A stretch of DNA of 64,000 nt from an uncultured Saprospiraceae bacterium (GCA_937921775.1 CAKZUK010000077.1:1-64000), one strand, 5' to 3'. Numbered from the stretch's first letter, positions 8,601 through 17,097 are shown. Program-made: numbers and translations. The notes: a model not told the origin generated them from the letters alone.

Positions 8601-9407
8601 GCCTTCAACTATTTTGGTATCGGCAACAACAGTTCACAAGAGCTAGGAGACCTTCCCTTTTATCAGGTACAACAAAGTATGGCGCAGCTTGATTTTGGTT
8701 GGCAACGACGATTCAACAATGAGATTGGCAATGTTTCAATCCGCCCGCTCGTCCAATGGTCAGAATTTAGAGATACCGAAGCTCGATTTATCAACAGTGA
8801 TGACAATGGACTGAGTCCCGAAGATCTGGAATCCCGCTGGTACGCAGGAGCAATGATTGATTTGAATTTTTCAAATACTGACAACCCTATTTCCCCACGT
8901 GATGGTTTTAGTTTTAAAAATACAGCGAGATGGCAAACGAACCTAACTGGTAGTGAACGAAATTTTACAACATTTGGCAGCAGCTTCACCTTATATAAGT
9001 CATTCCTTAAAAAACGTAACCTTGTTTTTGCTAGTCGCCTAGGTACAGATTTGATTCGAGGAAACTATGATTTTTTCTATGCTCCCGCTCTTGGTCAAGA
9101 TGAAAATATCCGTGGTTATTATGGCCAACGATATAGAGGAGAAACCACCTTTTTCCATACGAGTGACCTGCGTTTGGCATTGGGAAGTTTTAAGAATTCA
9201 ATTTTACCTTTTAGTTTCGGAATTACAGGTAGTTACGATTATGGTCGTATATTTGACGATGCTGATAGCGGCGATGCTTGGCACTCTAGTTATGGTGGTG
9301 CCCTTTGGATTGCTCCTTTAAATGTTTCCATCATTTCCTTCAGCTACAATCAATCTGCTGATGGTGAAGGTGCTCGATTTAAGGTTGGTGTGGGACATGC
9401 TTTTTAA
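5622..9407 (+). CDS. Outer-membrane protein with metallophosphoesterase-like, kinase-like and beta-barrel domains (copy 1)
   Basis: The 1261-residue protein has three parts. An N-terminal signal with a lipobox-like SSC (Cys24) suggests a lipoprotein; a second Met at residue 4 is an alternative start. Residues about 52-400 are a calcineurin-like phosphoesterase fold: GDVG (57-60) keeps the motif I Asp, but motif II is GNN (91-93) instead of GDN, motif III is GNQDW (134-138) instead of GNHDW, and the last motif is GHDN (322-325) instead of GHxH. Residues about 430-800 carry GGGKQT (474-479), YVMRS, DIDRHGDQW (628-636) and DRDNA (656-660), a layout like HipA/CotH/Fam20-type kinases. About 910 to the end is an Omp85-like barrel ending in a Phe-terminated strand (KVGVGHAF). 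A paralogue lies at 12465-16142. Metal binding and catalysis are doubtful. Envelope location is well supported; the function is unknown. Confidence 0.85.
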   Translation: MPDMTKPLLRTIYLSLFILIASSCANYKLHNAEPDKNVAGNNISHSSPISHSIFLIGDVGEGSPEAAAPTLKLLQKHLDDASKNSSVIFLGNNIQKGGMPSKSDKKKRAAAEDFLNQQLSVLENYKGQPIFLPGNQDWKKYGQKGVKRQEKYIESMLNKGIEDEDDWNNYFLPNQGCPGPDVIEINEQLVIIVIDSQWWLKDWEEQPNINAGCDVKSREAFALELEATIKDHKNKNIVFAAHHSFRSVGPHGGKFSAKNHLFPMTTDVEKGYMPLPGVGSLFLFLRSAGILPQDEANTHYKTLKQAALKPARDNGEFIFVSGHDNSLQYLKSRGQHFVVSGSGAKRTATSKKNAIFSYGQKGFSKIDFYQDGSSFLSFFVSNEDGTEGTEVFRTKIKGPLPKVNPDDLPQSFPVYESKKDSLLTFPSTRKIKPLGPFATYMLGKRRRDVYLVKNNFATLDLSTFKGGCTVIKKGGGKQTNSLRLAGADGKEYVMRSLTKDPSRGVPYPFNQLAVVNFLFNETFLGTHCYAPPTLGPISDAANVYHTNPNLYFIPKQPALGAYNDYFGDEVYVVEERASKSWPEADFFGNAKKFVNTPKLLSKLEKSRKHHVDQKWVARSRLFDVLIGDIDRHGDQWRWAVSKDENDEKVYRPIPRDRDNAYCTYDGFAYKLLKPYHYIVKMLGIYENEVPNPAHTYYNARHFDHTFLNELTLEDWQKEAAYIQEQVTDEVIKEAMTMFPKHIYEMTGTKIEKVLMSRRDNVQQIAKRMYLYLAKKSMVRGTDKREYFEVIRTDDEHTTVSMYDSNKKGEKKELLYQRVFKTSETKEIYLYGLGGDDVFKIKGEVNAGLKVFVVGGPGNDEFDDTSVVKGLGKKDRFYDTKEGNKTQFGVEAKNKQTNIARKNIYEYLGNHFDASTFVPFPSIGFNASDGFKIGFSGKVILNRFNKAPHGAIHNLGINYAFGTKGIDLAYNAVFFEATEHWDFVLNSEFRNNRYAFNYFGIGNNSSQELGDLPFYQVQQSMAQLDFGWQRRFNNEIGNVSIRPLVQWSEFRDTEARFINSDDNGLSPEDLESRWYAGAMIDLNFSNTDNPISPRDGFSFKNTARWQTNLTGSERNFTTFGSSFTLYKSFLKKRNLVFASRLGTDLIRGNYDFFYAPALGQDENIRGYYGQRYRGETTFFHTSDLRLALGSFKNSILPFSFGITGSYDYGRIFDDADSGDAWHSSYGGALWIAPLNVSIISFSYNQSADGEGARFKVGVGHAF

Positions 9408-9513
9408 CTGAGAAATTTTCATCTATCGCATTTGGTGTCTTACACCTTTTAAACAACTTCAGACCTAAATTACAGTACGCATTGAAATTGATTTATTTTA
9501 GAAAAGACCAAAT

Positions 9514-10764
9514 ATGAGTAATAAAATTCTCAAAAAAGTAGAACAGTACGCAACTGATGTTCTAAAAAACGAATTGTCGAAAGACTTGACTTATCATAAC
9601 TACGACCACACCAAAATGGTTGTGGATGCTTCTACAACGATTGGTAAAGGTGAGCAACTCAGTGACGACGACTTAGAGGTTTTGCTAATTGCTGCCTGGT
9701 TTCATGATCTTGGTTATAAAGAAAAACCGCTTGGTCATGAAGAAAGAAGCAAAGCCCTCGCAGAGGCCTTCTTGAAAAAAGAAAATCTAGCTGCTGAAAA
9801 AATTGAAAAAATTGCCGCATGCATTCTTTCTACTCATATTGATGCCACACCATCCAATCAACTCGAAGGGATACTTTGTGATGCAGACATGTCACACATT
9901 TATAGCGGTGACTACGAAGAACATGCTTTACGGCTGCGACAAGAATGGGAAAATATTCAAAAAGAAAAGAGTACAGATACCGAATGGTCTCAAAATAATT
10001 TGAACTTTATTAGCCGTCATCAATTTCATTCTACTTTTGCAAAAGCAAATTATCAAGAAAAAAAAGAAAAGGTCAAAAGTAAGCTAGAGAAACAATTAAG
10101 TAAACTCGAAAAGAAGATGGACAAGAGCATGATGACCGAATTGGGGATCACTGCTTCCGAGTTAAAGAACTTGAAGAAAAAGTTACAGAAAGCAGAAGGT
10201 CGTCCAGAGCGTGGTATCGAAACCATGTTTAGACTTACCTCCAAAAACCACCTCGACTTAAGTGGTATGGCAGACAGCAAAGCCAATATTATGATATCGG
10301 TCAACTCGATTATCATTTCTATTTTGATTGGTTCGCTTATGCAAAAGCTGGATACCAATCCGCATTTGATTCCGCCAGTTATCATCCTACTTACGGTAAA
10401 TCTCGCTTCTATGATTTTTTCAATCCTCTCTATCCGCCCCAATGTTACCAACGGACTTTTTACCCGAGAAGATATTGAAAACCAAAAGACCAATTTATTG
10501 TTCTTCGGCAACTTCCATAAAATGACTCGTGATGATTATCATTGGGGTATGAACCAATTGATGGACAATGCTTCTTTTCTTTATTCTTCTTTGATTGATG
10601 ATATTTATTTCCTTGGAGTTGTCCTAGCGACTAAGTATCGTTACCTCCGTATCTCTTACAATATTTTTATGTATGGAATCGTAGTTGCTGTAGTTGCTTT
10701 TATTATCTCCAACTACTTTGCAGTTCCTATTATAAAAATCCCTGTGCAGGTGCCGATGAAGTAA
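9514..10764 (+). CDS. HD-domain phosphohydrolase fused to a Pycsar-effector-like (PycTM, DUF5706) membrane domain
   Basis: Residues 1-140 form an HD domain with the full metal set: H32 (NYDHT), H64-D65 (WFHDLGY), H108 (STHID) and the Asp pair in LCDADMSHI (123/125). HD enzymes commonly cut cyclic or linear nucleotides. Residues about 170-232 are a Lys/Glu-rich coiled coil. Residues about 236-416 match the PycTM/DUF5706 layout: LTSKNHLDLSGMADSKANIM, two adjacent membrane helices (about 260-275 and 286-306) and a third near 382-404. In Pycsar antiphage systems a PycTM protein is the membrane effector activated by cCMP or cUMP. No pyrimidine cyclase gene is visible in the window. The gene lies 106 bases after the phosphoesterase-like giant and 75 bases before a K+ channel, probably in one transcription unit. 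The defence role is inference. Confidence 0.85.
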   Translation: MSNKILKKVEQYATDVLKNELSKDLTYHNYDHTKMVVDASTTIGKGEQLSDDDLEVLLIAAWFHDLGYKEKPLGHEERSKALAEAFLKKENLAAEKIEKIAACILSTHIDATPSNQLEGILCDADMSHIYSGDYEEHALRLRQEWENIQKEKSTDTEWSQNNLNFISRHQFHSTFAKANYQEKKEKVKSKLEKQLSKLEKKMDKSMMTELGITASELKNLKKKLQKAEGRPERGIETMFRLTSKNHLDLSGMADSKANIMISVNSIIISILIGSLMQKLDTNPHLIPPVIILLTVNLASMIFSILSIRPNVTNGLFTREDIENQKTNLLFFGNFHKMTRDDYHWGMNQLMDNASFLYSSLIDDIYFLGVVLATKYRYLRISYNIFMYGIVVAVVAFIISNYFAVPIIKIPVQVPMK

Positions 10765-10839
10765 ACAGATTTGAGATTTAACCCATTCTTGGTCGGCCTA
10801 TAAAGTCCGAAGACCGAGATCCTGAGAAAACCATTTACA

Positions 10840-11484
10840 ATGCAAACACAAACTGAAATCAAGCAGCAGTTATGGTTATTATTAATGCTGGTTCTTTTTC
10901 TGATTCTTCCAATTCCTGCAGTTTTAGTTCCCGATGCTTTTCATTTCATCTTCACAATTGCCCATTCCCTACTCGTGCTAAGTGGTATCATTGCAGTTGC
11001 GGATGGCAAGCGACATAGTTTGCTTATTTTCATTTTAGGAGGCCTTAGTTTTATTCTAGTTTGGATTTCATTTTTTAATACCTCTAGCTATATACTCGCT
11101 TGTACCAAAACGCTCAGCCTTTTTGCTTTTTTCTTTTATCTTTCTTTTCTTCTTTATGGCAAAATCGGTAGGAACAAAGAAGTTAATTTAGAAGTAATTC
11201 TTGGTGCCATATCCGGCTACCTCTTATTAGGTTTGATGGGAGGCTTACTTTTTCAAGGATTAGAATTGACTGTCCCCCAATCATTTAACATTAACTATTC
11301 AGTATATAATTTATATGATCTTAATTATTTCAGCTTTGTTACCTTGACAACACTGGGCTTCGGAGATATACTTCCAACAAATCAGGCAGCGAAGTCGCTG
11401 GTCGTTCTGTTAAGTATAGCAGGACAATTGTATTTGACTATTTTAATTGCTATGTTGGTTGGTAAATATTTATCCAGAAAATAG
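10840..11484 (+). CDS. Ion channel with K+-type selectivity filter
   Basis: The 214-residue integral membrane protein has hydrophobic helices at about 11-30, 36-53, 60-78, 90-106 and 117-138. A pore helix follows, with the selectivity filter TTLGFGD at 170-176, and an inner helix at about 184-209. TLGFGD replaces the classic TVGYGD, a variant that occurs in prokaryotic two-pore-helix channels (Ion_trans_2 family). There is no RCK/TrkA_N cytoplasmic domain, so gating is probably by membrane or lipid state. It would pass K+ across the inner membrane as a tetramer. It sits between the HD-PycTM gene and the PAP2 gene, 75 and 64 bases away, on the same strand. Confidence 0.88.
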   Translation: MQTQTEIKQQLWLLLMLVLFLILPIPAVLVPDAFHFIFTIAHSLLVLSGIIAVADGKRHSLLIFILGGLSFILVWISFFNTSSYILACTKTLSLFAFFFYLSFLLYGKIGRNKEVNLEVILGAISGYLLLGLMGGLLFQGLELTVPQSFNINYSVYNLYDLNYFSFVTLTTLGFGDILPTNQAAKSLVVLLSIAGQLYLTILIAMLVGKYLSRK

Positions 11485-11548
11485 AGACCATTTCTAACTT
11501 TGTAAGTTCAAAGAATAATAGTTAATTTAGTTCCCTAAAATAAAAACC

Positions 11549-12358
11549 ATGAAGCAAATAATAAGCAATAGCTTAATCATCGTATTTTTCTTAATAAATG
11601 CAGCTCAAGCTTTTGCGCAAAGCCCTTACGAAATTTCCGTAAAAAGAGATCTCCCAATCCTAACACTTGGATTGGCAGGCGGTATTGGATCAGTAGCGGC
11701 TGACTTTGGTATCACCCCTCTAGTTCCTGGGCAAATAAACCAAAGAATAGCCAATCCAAATGACGTCAATAGCTTTGACAGGAGAGCAATCGATTTCTAT
11801 TCGTCAAGTGCTCGTAGAAATAGTGATATTCTCCTATATAGTAGCTATACCTACCCTTTTTTATTTTTACTCAACAAAAAAAGTCGAAATGAATTTCTGC
11901 CTATTGGAGTCATGACAGCAGAGGTCGTTCTAATCAATGGATCACTTACAGCTTTTACAAAAGGATTCGTTCAACGAGCTAGACCATTTGTTTACAATCC
12001 TGATGTTGACATAGAAGAAAAATTAGGGAAAAATGCACGTCTATCATTTTACTCTGGGCATACTTCAGTCGTCTCTTCTCTTAGCTTTTTTGGAGCAAGA
12101 GTATTTAGCGATTATCATCCAGACAGTAAATGGAAACCTATCATTTGGTCAGCAGCTGCCCTTATTCCTGCTGCTACCGGTTACTTCCGTGTAAAAGGTG
12201 GTAAGCATTTCCCTACAGATGTGATCACTGGCTACATTACTGGCGGGCTGATCGGCTATTTCATTCCAGTACTCCATCGAAAAAAAGATAACGATCAAAA
12301 AGTAGGCATCAATATTTATCCAGGACCTACTAGTCTTGGCATGACCATGACCTGGTAA
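11549..12358 (+). CDS. PAP2-superfamily phosphatase, exported
   Basis: The 269-residue protein has a signal peptide ending AQAFAQ and the three PAP2 catalytic motifs intact: KGFVQRARP (K-x6-RP), YSGHTS (the SGH motif), and RVKGGKHFPTD (R-x5-H-x3-D). The enzyme removes phosphate from lipid or isoprenoid phosphates through a phospho-His intermediate. The signal peptide and sparse membrane helices suggest a periplasmic or outer-membrane-associated member. It lies between the K+ channel and the second phosphoesterase-like giant, all on the plus strand, so the cluster is enriched in phosphate-transfer folds at the envelope. Substrate (lipid A, undecaprenyl-PP or phosphatidate) is not resolvable from sequence. 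Confidence 0.9.
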   Translation: MKQIISNSLIIVFFLINAAQAFAQSPYEISVKRDLPILTLGLAGGIGSVAADFGITPLVPGQINQRIANPNDVNSFDRRAIDFYSSSARRNSDILLYSSYTYPFLFLLNKKSRNEFLPIGVMTAEVVLINGSLTAFTKGFVQRARPFVYNPDVDIEEKLGKNARLSFYSGHTSVVSSLSFFGARVFSDYHPDSKWKPIIWSAAALIPAATGYFRVKGGKHFPTDVITGYITGGLIGYFIPVLHRKKDNDQKVGINIYPGPTSLGMTMTW

Positions 12359-12464
12359 AAACGTATAGGGCTACCTCTTATTTTCGTCGATTCTGAATAG
12401 TCCTCTGATATTCTTCCAAGAAACAGTTTTCACTCCTCACTCGATCTCAAGTGCTCCAATTAAT

Positions 12465-15400
12465 ATGATGAAATTTTTGTTTACACAAGTCTTTATACTT
12501 AGCCTAATTTGCCTCAGCAGTTTCAATGATTTATCTGCACAAAGCAGTAAGCAAGAACACAGTGTTTTTTTATTAGGCAACTTGGAAAGCTTATCCGCAG
12601 AAGCCCCCGAATTAGATGCCATCCAATCTGTTCTGGAAAAAGAAAAAGGCTTATTTACCGTTTTGGTCAATGGTGATTTTATTGACAAAAATGGTTTTGG
12701 TACTTCAGCAGATACTAAAGATATCGCAAAGGTCGAACGGCTCTTAGAATGGGTTAAAGACAGAGGAAGCATCGTTTTTATACCTGGTGACAAAGAATGG
12801 GACAACGGAGGCAAAAAGGGATTAAAAAAAGTAAATGCCTTACAAGATTTTTTAGACACCAAATCGACAAAGGCTTCACTCCTCTTTCCTCGATCTGGTT
12901 GCCTTGGCCCTGAAGTAATCGACGTGGGAGATCATTTGCGTATCATCGCCATCAACTCTCCATGGTTTCTCCAAAAGAAACGTCCGGAAGAAGAAGACAC
13001 CGATTGTAAGCTACTCAACGAACACGAATTTTGGGATGAACTCAATGATGAATTGGCAGACTCCGACAATCGAAATGTTATTGTGGCCGTTCATCATACA
13101 CCTCTCTCTTATGGAAAATATGCTGGTTACAAACTATTAAAAAAACACTTTGCACCTCCCATTATAGGATCCATGATCGCCTCCTTTCATCAAAACGTTG
13201 GTGGGCCAAATGATTTGAGCAATGAACATTTAAAGCATTTTTCCAAACAACTTTTTAGCAAAACCAAACAGCATCCCGGACTCATCATCACCGCTGCTCA
13301 TGAATACGATTTGCAGCTTTTACAAAAAGATGGTAACTATTATATCAACAGCGGAGCACTAGCAAAATCAGAAAAGGTAGCCAGAGGAAAAGAAACCATC
13401 TTCCGTTCTGGAAAAACAGGTTTTGTAAAACTTATTTTCCAAGAAAATGGACAAGTCGACTTTAAAAGCTACGACATCACCGAGCGGAAAAATATTAGTG
13501 AAACTTACGAAAAAACTTTATACGCAACTCCCTGCGAAATCACTCCTAGCCATACGCCAAAAAACACCTTATACAATCCTTGCAAAGAAGATCAGGTTTA
13601 CAATGAATCTGATATTCCAGACCTTCCCATATCAGGCAGCGCCGTTGCCGGAAAACACTACGACGTCTGGTTTTTGCAACGCTGGTTGCTAGGTGAAAAT
13701 TATCGAAGTACCTGGACTACTCCCCTTCACAATGTTCCTTACGTCAACCTGGACACAATGTATGGCGGGCTCACTCCTTATGCGAAAGGAGGTGCGGCAC
13801 AAACGACTTCTCTAAAATTCAAATCCGAAGATGGTCAGCGGTTCGCTTTTCGTTCTATCGACAAAAATCCGACGAAGCGGATGGAAGAAGATTTAGCGAT
13901 CAGTATATATGGTAAGTTATCAAAAGATCGAACATCTCATCAGCAACCCTATGGTTCAATCGCAGTGGCCGCATTAATCGACCAGCTCGGTTTACCCAGC
14001 TCTGACCCTCAGGTATATCTACTTCCTGACCATCCTAAACTCGGACCTTTCCGAGAAGAATTTGCCAATACCTTTGGTCTTTTAGAACTAAAACCAAAAG
14101 GCACAAAGAAAACGGATAATGCCTTTAGAGATGCCACCAAGGTTGTCAGTTCTTTTCAAATGTACCGTAAACTATTGGATGATAATGATCATCAGCTCGA
14201 TATTCCAAACTATGTAACCGCACGAATTTTTGACATGTGGATTGGGGATTGGGATCGCCACGAAGGCAACTGGAAATGGCTGGCTTACAAGGATAAAGAT
14301 GCTTACACCTATCGTCCTTTTCCTAAAGATCGAGACAAGGCTTTTTCAGTCTTGAATGGTATTTATGGTATTCGAATGCTCAAGCCTTTGTATATCAATA
14401 AAGAAGATTTTGCAAACAACTACGGCAATTTAAAATATCTGAATTTTAAAAGCAGAAATATGGACCGCTGGCTTACCAATACCTTTACCTATGAGGATTG
14501 GCTAGCTGAAGCTAAACGAATTCAGGAAGTGATGAGCGATGAGGTGATTGATGCCGCACTTGCTACCATGCCTTCTGAAGTGCATTCTTTGTCAGCTCCG
14601 CGCATTCGCAGCGTTTTACAAAAGAGGCGAGACAAACTTCCAAAAATGATTCGCGAATATTATAAAATGTTGGTTCGCCAAATTGATCTGGTTGGTACCA
14701 ACTCGCGAGAATACTTTGAAATCACTCGTTTAGAAAATGGGGATGTCCGAGCCCAAATTTATGACCTAAAAAAGAATGGCAATCAAGGAAAACAAATTCT
14801 AGATCGGACTTTTAAAAAGAGTGAGACCAAAGAGATTAGAATCTATGGTTTGGGTAAAAAAGATGTATTTAAAATTTCAGGAGAAAGTAAAAAGAGCATC
14901 TTGGTTCGAATCATCGGTGGTGATGGAGAGGACAAAATCGAAGATAGCTCAAAAGTAAATGGCCTTAAAAAGCATACTAAGATTTACGATAAACGTAACA
15001 AGGACTTAGTCTCCATGAGCAGTGAAACGAAAAAGATGCAAACGAATGAGATCATGACATTCGAATCGGGAGCTCTGTACAACTATGGTGACGCCATATT
15101 CCTCCCCTTTTCGTCATACAACAGAGATGATGGAGTTGCACTTGGCGTTTCTGGTAGCATCAAACAGCATGCCTTTAACAAGCCTGACTTTGCCAGAATA
15201 TTTAGAATTCGTGGTTCGGTAACGACTAAGAAAAATTACAACTTCAATATTGATGCACAGTTTCGACATGTCATCAAGCAATGGGATATGGTAGCAGGAC
15301 TTAGCATCGCTAGTCGTGATAAATCCATGGTTCGTTTCTATGGCTACGGCAATGAAGTTATGCTAAACGATAGTTTGAGGGATGCAGGTTATTATACCAA

Positions 15401-16142
15401 TTTTTCCAATTCACAACAGGCTTATATTGGTTTGACCAATACCTTCTGGCAAAAATCGACATTCACTGCAAGGTTAAAATTTGACTTTAGGGATATCGAT
15501 GCGACTCCCGACGATCGGACAGCTCCATCCATTTATGATCTTCTCCCTCCAAACAATGGTTTGGGAGAAACCACCACCTTCGGGCCTGAGTTTGATTTCA
15601 ATCTCGATTTTCGAGACAATGCTGCCTTCCCAACGAAAGGCATGCAATTTACATTGGGCAATTATTCATTTTACAATAGTGATCTCAAGGATTTGGGCGG
15701 ACATTCCAAAACGGCGCTTTCTGCCTTCATGACAAAAGGTATTAAGATTCCGGTGACCCTTGCATTAAAAGCTGGCCTTGAATATTCCTATGGCGAAGTT
15801 CCGTTTTACTATCAGAGCTTTTTGGGTCAACAAGGCAATCATCGTGGCTTCCTTAAGAATCGTTACGGAGGCGATGCTGTTGGATTCTTAAATACGGATT
15901 TACGCTTTCATTTAGGTAAATTGGCTACGCCCTTAGTACCTATTAAATATGGTATTTTTGGTTTGTATGATATAGGTCGAGTTTGGGCAGATGGTGAGGA
16001 TTCAGACATCTGGCATTATGCTTGGGGCGGCGGAATCTACTTGGTACCTTATGCTGAAAACTTCAATTTGACTTTGACCTTTGCTAAAGCAGATGGAGAG
16101 GATCGATTGTTTAGTTTCCGGGTTGGATTTTTTGTACGGTAG
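12465..16142 (+). CDS. Outer-membrane protein with metallophosphoesterase-like, kinase-like and beta-barrel domains (copy 2)
   Basis: This 1225-residue paralogue of the 5622-9407 protein has the same order of parts but a normal signal peptide ending in LSAQ. In the phosphoesterase-like domain (about 30-340) motif I is GNLE (38-41, Asp lost), motif II keeps Asp in NGDF (69-72), motif III is GDKEW (108-112), the HH pair is kept (210-211) and the last motif is AHEYD (278-282). The kinase-like domain has GGAAQT (442-447), RFAFRS (459-464), DWDRHEGNW (595-603) and DRDKAF (622-627). The C-terminal ~330 residues form a barrel ending FRVGFFVR. The two paralogues have lost different metal ligands. Identity between them is highest around the DRH region and in the linker NSREYFE/DKREYFE. 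It ends the envelope cluster; the next gene is convergent. Confidence 0.85.
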   Translation: MMKFLFTQVFILSLICLSSFNDLSAQSSKQEHSVFLLGNLESLSAEAPELDAIQSVLEKEKGLFTVLVNGDFIDKNGFGTSADTKDIAKVERLLEWVKDRGSIVFIPGDKEWDNGGKKGLKKVNALQDFLDTKSTKASLLFPRSGCLGPEVIDVGDHLRIIAINSPWFLQKKRPEEEDTDCKLLNEHEFWDELNDELADSDNRNVIVAVHHTPLSYGKYAGYKLLKKHFAPPIIGSMIASFHQNVGGPNDLSNEHLKHFSKQLFSKTKQHPGLIITAAHEYDLQLLQKDGNYYINSGALAKSEKVARGKETIFRSGKTGFVKLIFQENGQVDFKSYDITERKNISETYEKTLYATPCEITPSHTPKNTLYNPCKEDQVYNESDIPDLPISGSAVAGKHYDVWFLQRWLLGENYRSTWTTPLHNVPYVNLDTMYGGLTPYAKGGAAQTTSLKFKSEDGQRFAFRSIDKNPTKRMEEDLAISIYGKLSKDRTSHQQPYGSIAVAALIDQLGLPSSDPQVYLLPDHPKLGPFREEFANTFGLLELKPKGTKKTDNAFRDATKVVSSFQMYRKLLDDNDHQLDIPNYVTARIFDMWIGDWDRHEGNWKWLAYKDKDAYTYRPFPKDRDKAFSVLNGIYGIRMLKPLYINKEDFANNYGNLKYLNFKSRNMDRWLTNTFTYEDWLAEAKRIQEVMSDEVIDAALATMPSEVHSLSAPRIRSVLQKRRDKLPKMIREYYKMLVRQIDLVGTNSREYFEITRLENGDVRAQIYDLKKNGNQGKQILDRTFKKSETKEIRIYGLGKKDVFKISGESKKSILVRIIGGDGEDKIEDSSKVNGLKKHTKIYDKRNKDLVSMSSETKKMQTNEIMTFESGALYNYGDAIFLPFSSYNRDDGVALGVSGSIKQHAFNKPDFARIFRIRGSVTTKKNYNFNIDAQFRHVIKQWDMVAGLSIASRDKSMVRFYGYGNEVMLNDSLRDAGYYTNFSNSQQAYIGLTNTFWQKSTFTARLKFDFRDIDATPDDRTAPSIYDLLPPNNGLGETTTFGPEFDFNLDFRDNAAFPTKGMQFTLGNYSFYNSDLKDLGGHSKTALSAFMTKGIKIPVTLALKAGLEYSYGEVPFYYQSFLGQQGNHRGFLKNRYGGDAVGFLNTDLRFHLGKLATPLVPIKYGIFGLYDIGRVWADGEDSDIWHYAWGGGIYLVPYAENFNLTLTFAKADGEDRLFSFRVGFFVR

Positions 16143-16176
16143 CGCGTAGCAGGAACCTTGCTCTAGCTGTCTGGAA

Positions 16177-16192
16177 TTAGCCTTTAGGCTAA
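16177..16192. repeat. Short perfect inverted repeat between convergent genes
   Basis: TTAGCC at 16177-16182 and GGCTAA at 16187-16192 can pair over a four-base loop. It lies between the stop codons of the convergent genes at 16142 and 16273. There is no T-run after it, so it is at best a weak bidirectional stop. Confidence 0.3.
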
Positions 16193-16272
16193 GGATCGGG
16201 ACTATTCAATAAACTGTGTTTTTAAATATCAACATGAATCAGCATTTTCAACTGGTGTTTAACTTTTCGCTA

Positions 16273-16704
16273 TTATTCCTTCTCTCCTCTTATCGCTTCA
16301 ATGCCCTCAAGCCATTCCGCAGGTAAAGAAGCTTTCTTCAAGGTAGTATAATCATAGGCTACAATACTCTGTTTAGAAACGGCAGCCAATCGTTGATGCT
16401 TTTCGGAAAAAACAGAGCACTCCATAATAAAGCGATCTTCGAGCACTTCGATAGTACGAGTACCAAGTACAGCGGTATCGGGGAAAGTCATTGGAAAAAT
16501 ATATTTGCATTCCTGCCAAGCCAATATTGCTCCAATACTTTTCTGAAAAGAGATATTCATTCCTATTTTGGCGAAATAATCAATCCTTGCTGACTCTGCC
16601 CACCGGAGGTAAATCAGATTGTTGATGTGATTAGCGGCATCCATTTCACCCCATTGAGCGGGAATTTTGATGATATGACTATATAGATCTAAGGTGATTT
16701 TCAT
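16273..16704 (-). CDS. Hotdog-fold acyl-CoA thioesterase (4HBT family)
   Basis: I chose the ATG at 16704 (MKITLDLYS) because the longer reading adds 24 hydrophobic residues that fit no hotdog protein. The 143-residue enzyme has the 4HBT start IKIPAQWGEMDAANHINNLIYLRWAESARIDYF, which is the HINN active-site helix region, and the strand pair RFIMECSVFSEKHQRLAAVSKQSIVAYD. It should hydrolyse acyl-CoA thioesters in the cytoplasm; chain length is unknown. It is convergent with the upstream giant gene and stands alone. Confidence 0.87.
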   Translation of the reverse strand: MKITLDLYSHIIKIPAQWGEMDAANHINNLIYLRWAESARIDYFAKIGMNISFQKSIGAILAWQECKYIFPMTFPDTAVLGTRTIEVLEDRFIMECSVFSEKHQRLAAVSKQSIVAYDYTTLKKASLPAEWLEGIEAIRGEKE

Positions 16705-16937
16705 AAAATAGGTTAGTTTTTCTATCAAATAGAGATGCAAAAGTGGGTAAAATAGAAAATTGTTGCTGAAAAGCAAATATTAGATCAAATCTGAAAAAGC
16801 CTTTATTTAAGGGTAATTCATGCAAAAAAGTAATCAGGAATCAGCTAAAACGTAAAAAAAATTAATAAAAAAGCCAATTTAAGTGTGACATTTTCAATTC
16901 GAAGCGTCAAAAGAGTACACAAATACAAAATTTATAG

Positions 16938-16945
16938 TATTTTTG
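16938..16945 (+). promoter_or_regulatory. Candidate Bacteroidota -7 promoter element TATTTTTG
   Basis: TATTTTTG fits the TAnnTTTG -7 consensus of the Bacteroidota housekeeping sigma factor and lies upstream of the RRM gene. A convincing -33 TTTG at the right distance is absent. Confidence 0.35.
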
Positions 16946-17097
16946 TAATAGCTAAACTAAGCTATTCGGCTAATTTCTTATCTCTTCTGATTTATTTTAC
17001 CTTAATTTCTTAGTTTTCTAATTTTAACGTTCTTGAGAGCACGTGAACAATATTCTGTATTGTTTATGAGTTTACAAAGGGACAATTTTTTATTTAC

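Noticed and set aside
9514-10764. A complete Pycsar defence system
   Set aside because: Only the effector-like membrane domain is present. No uridylate or cytidylate cyclase gene is encoded next to it, so I report an HD-PycTM protein and not a system.
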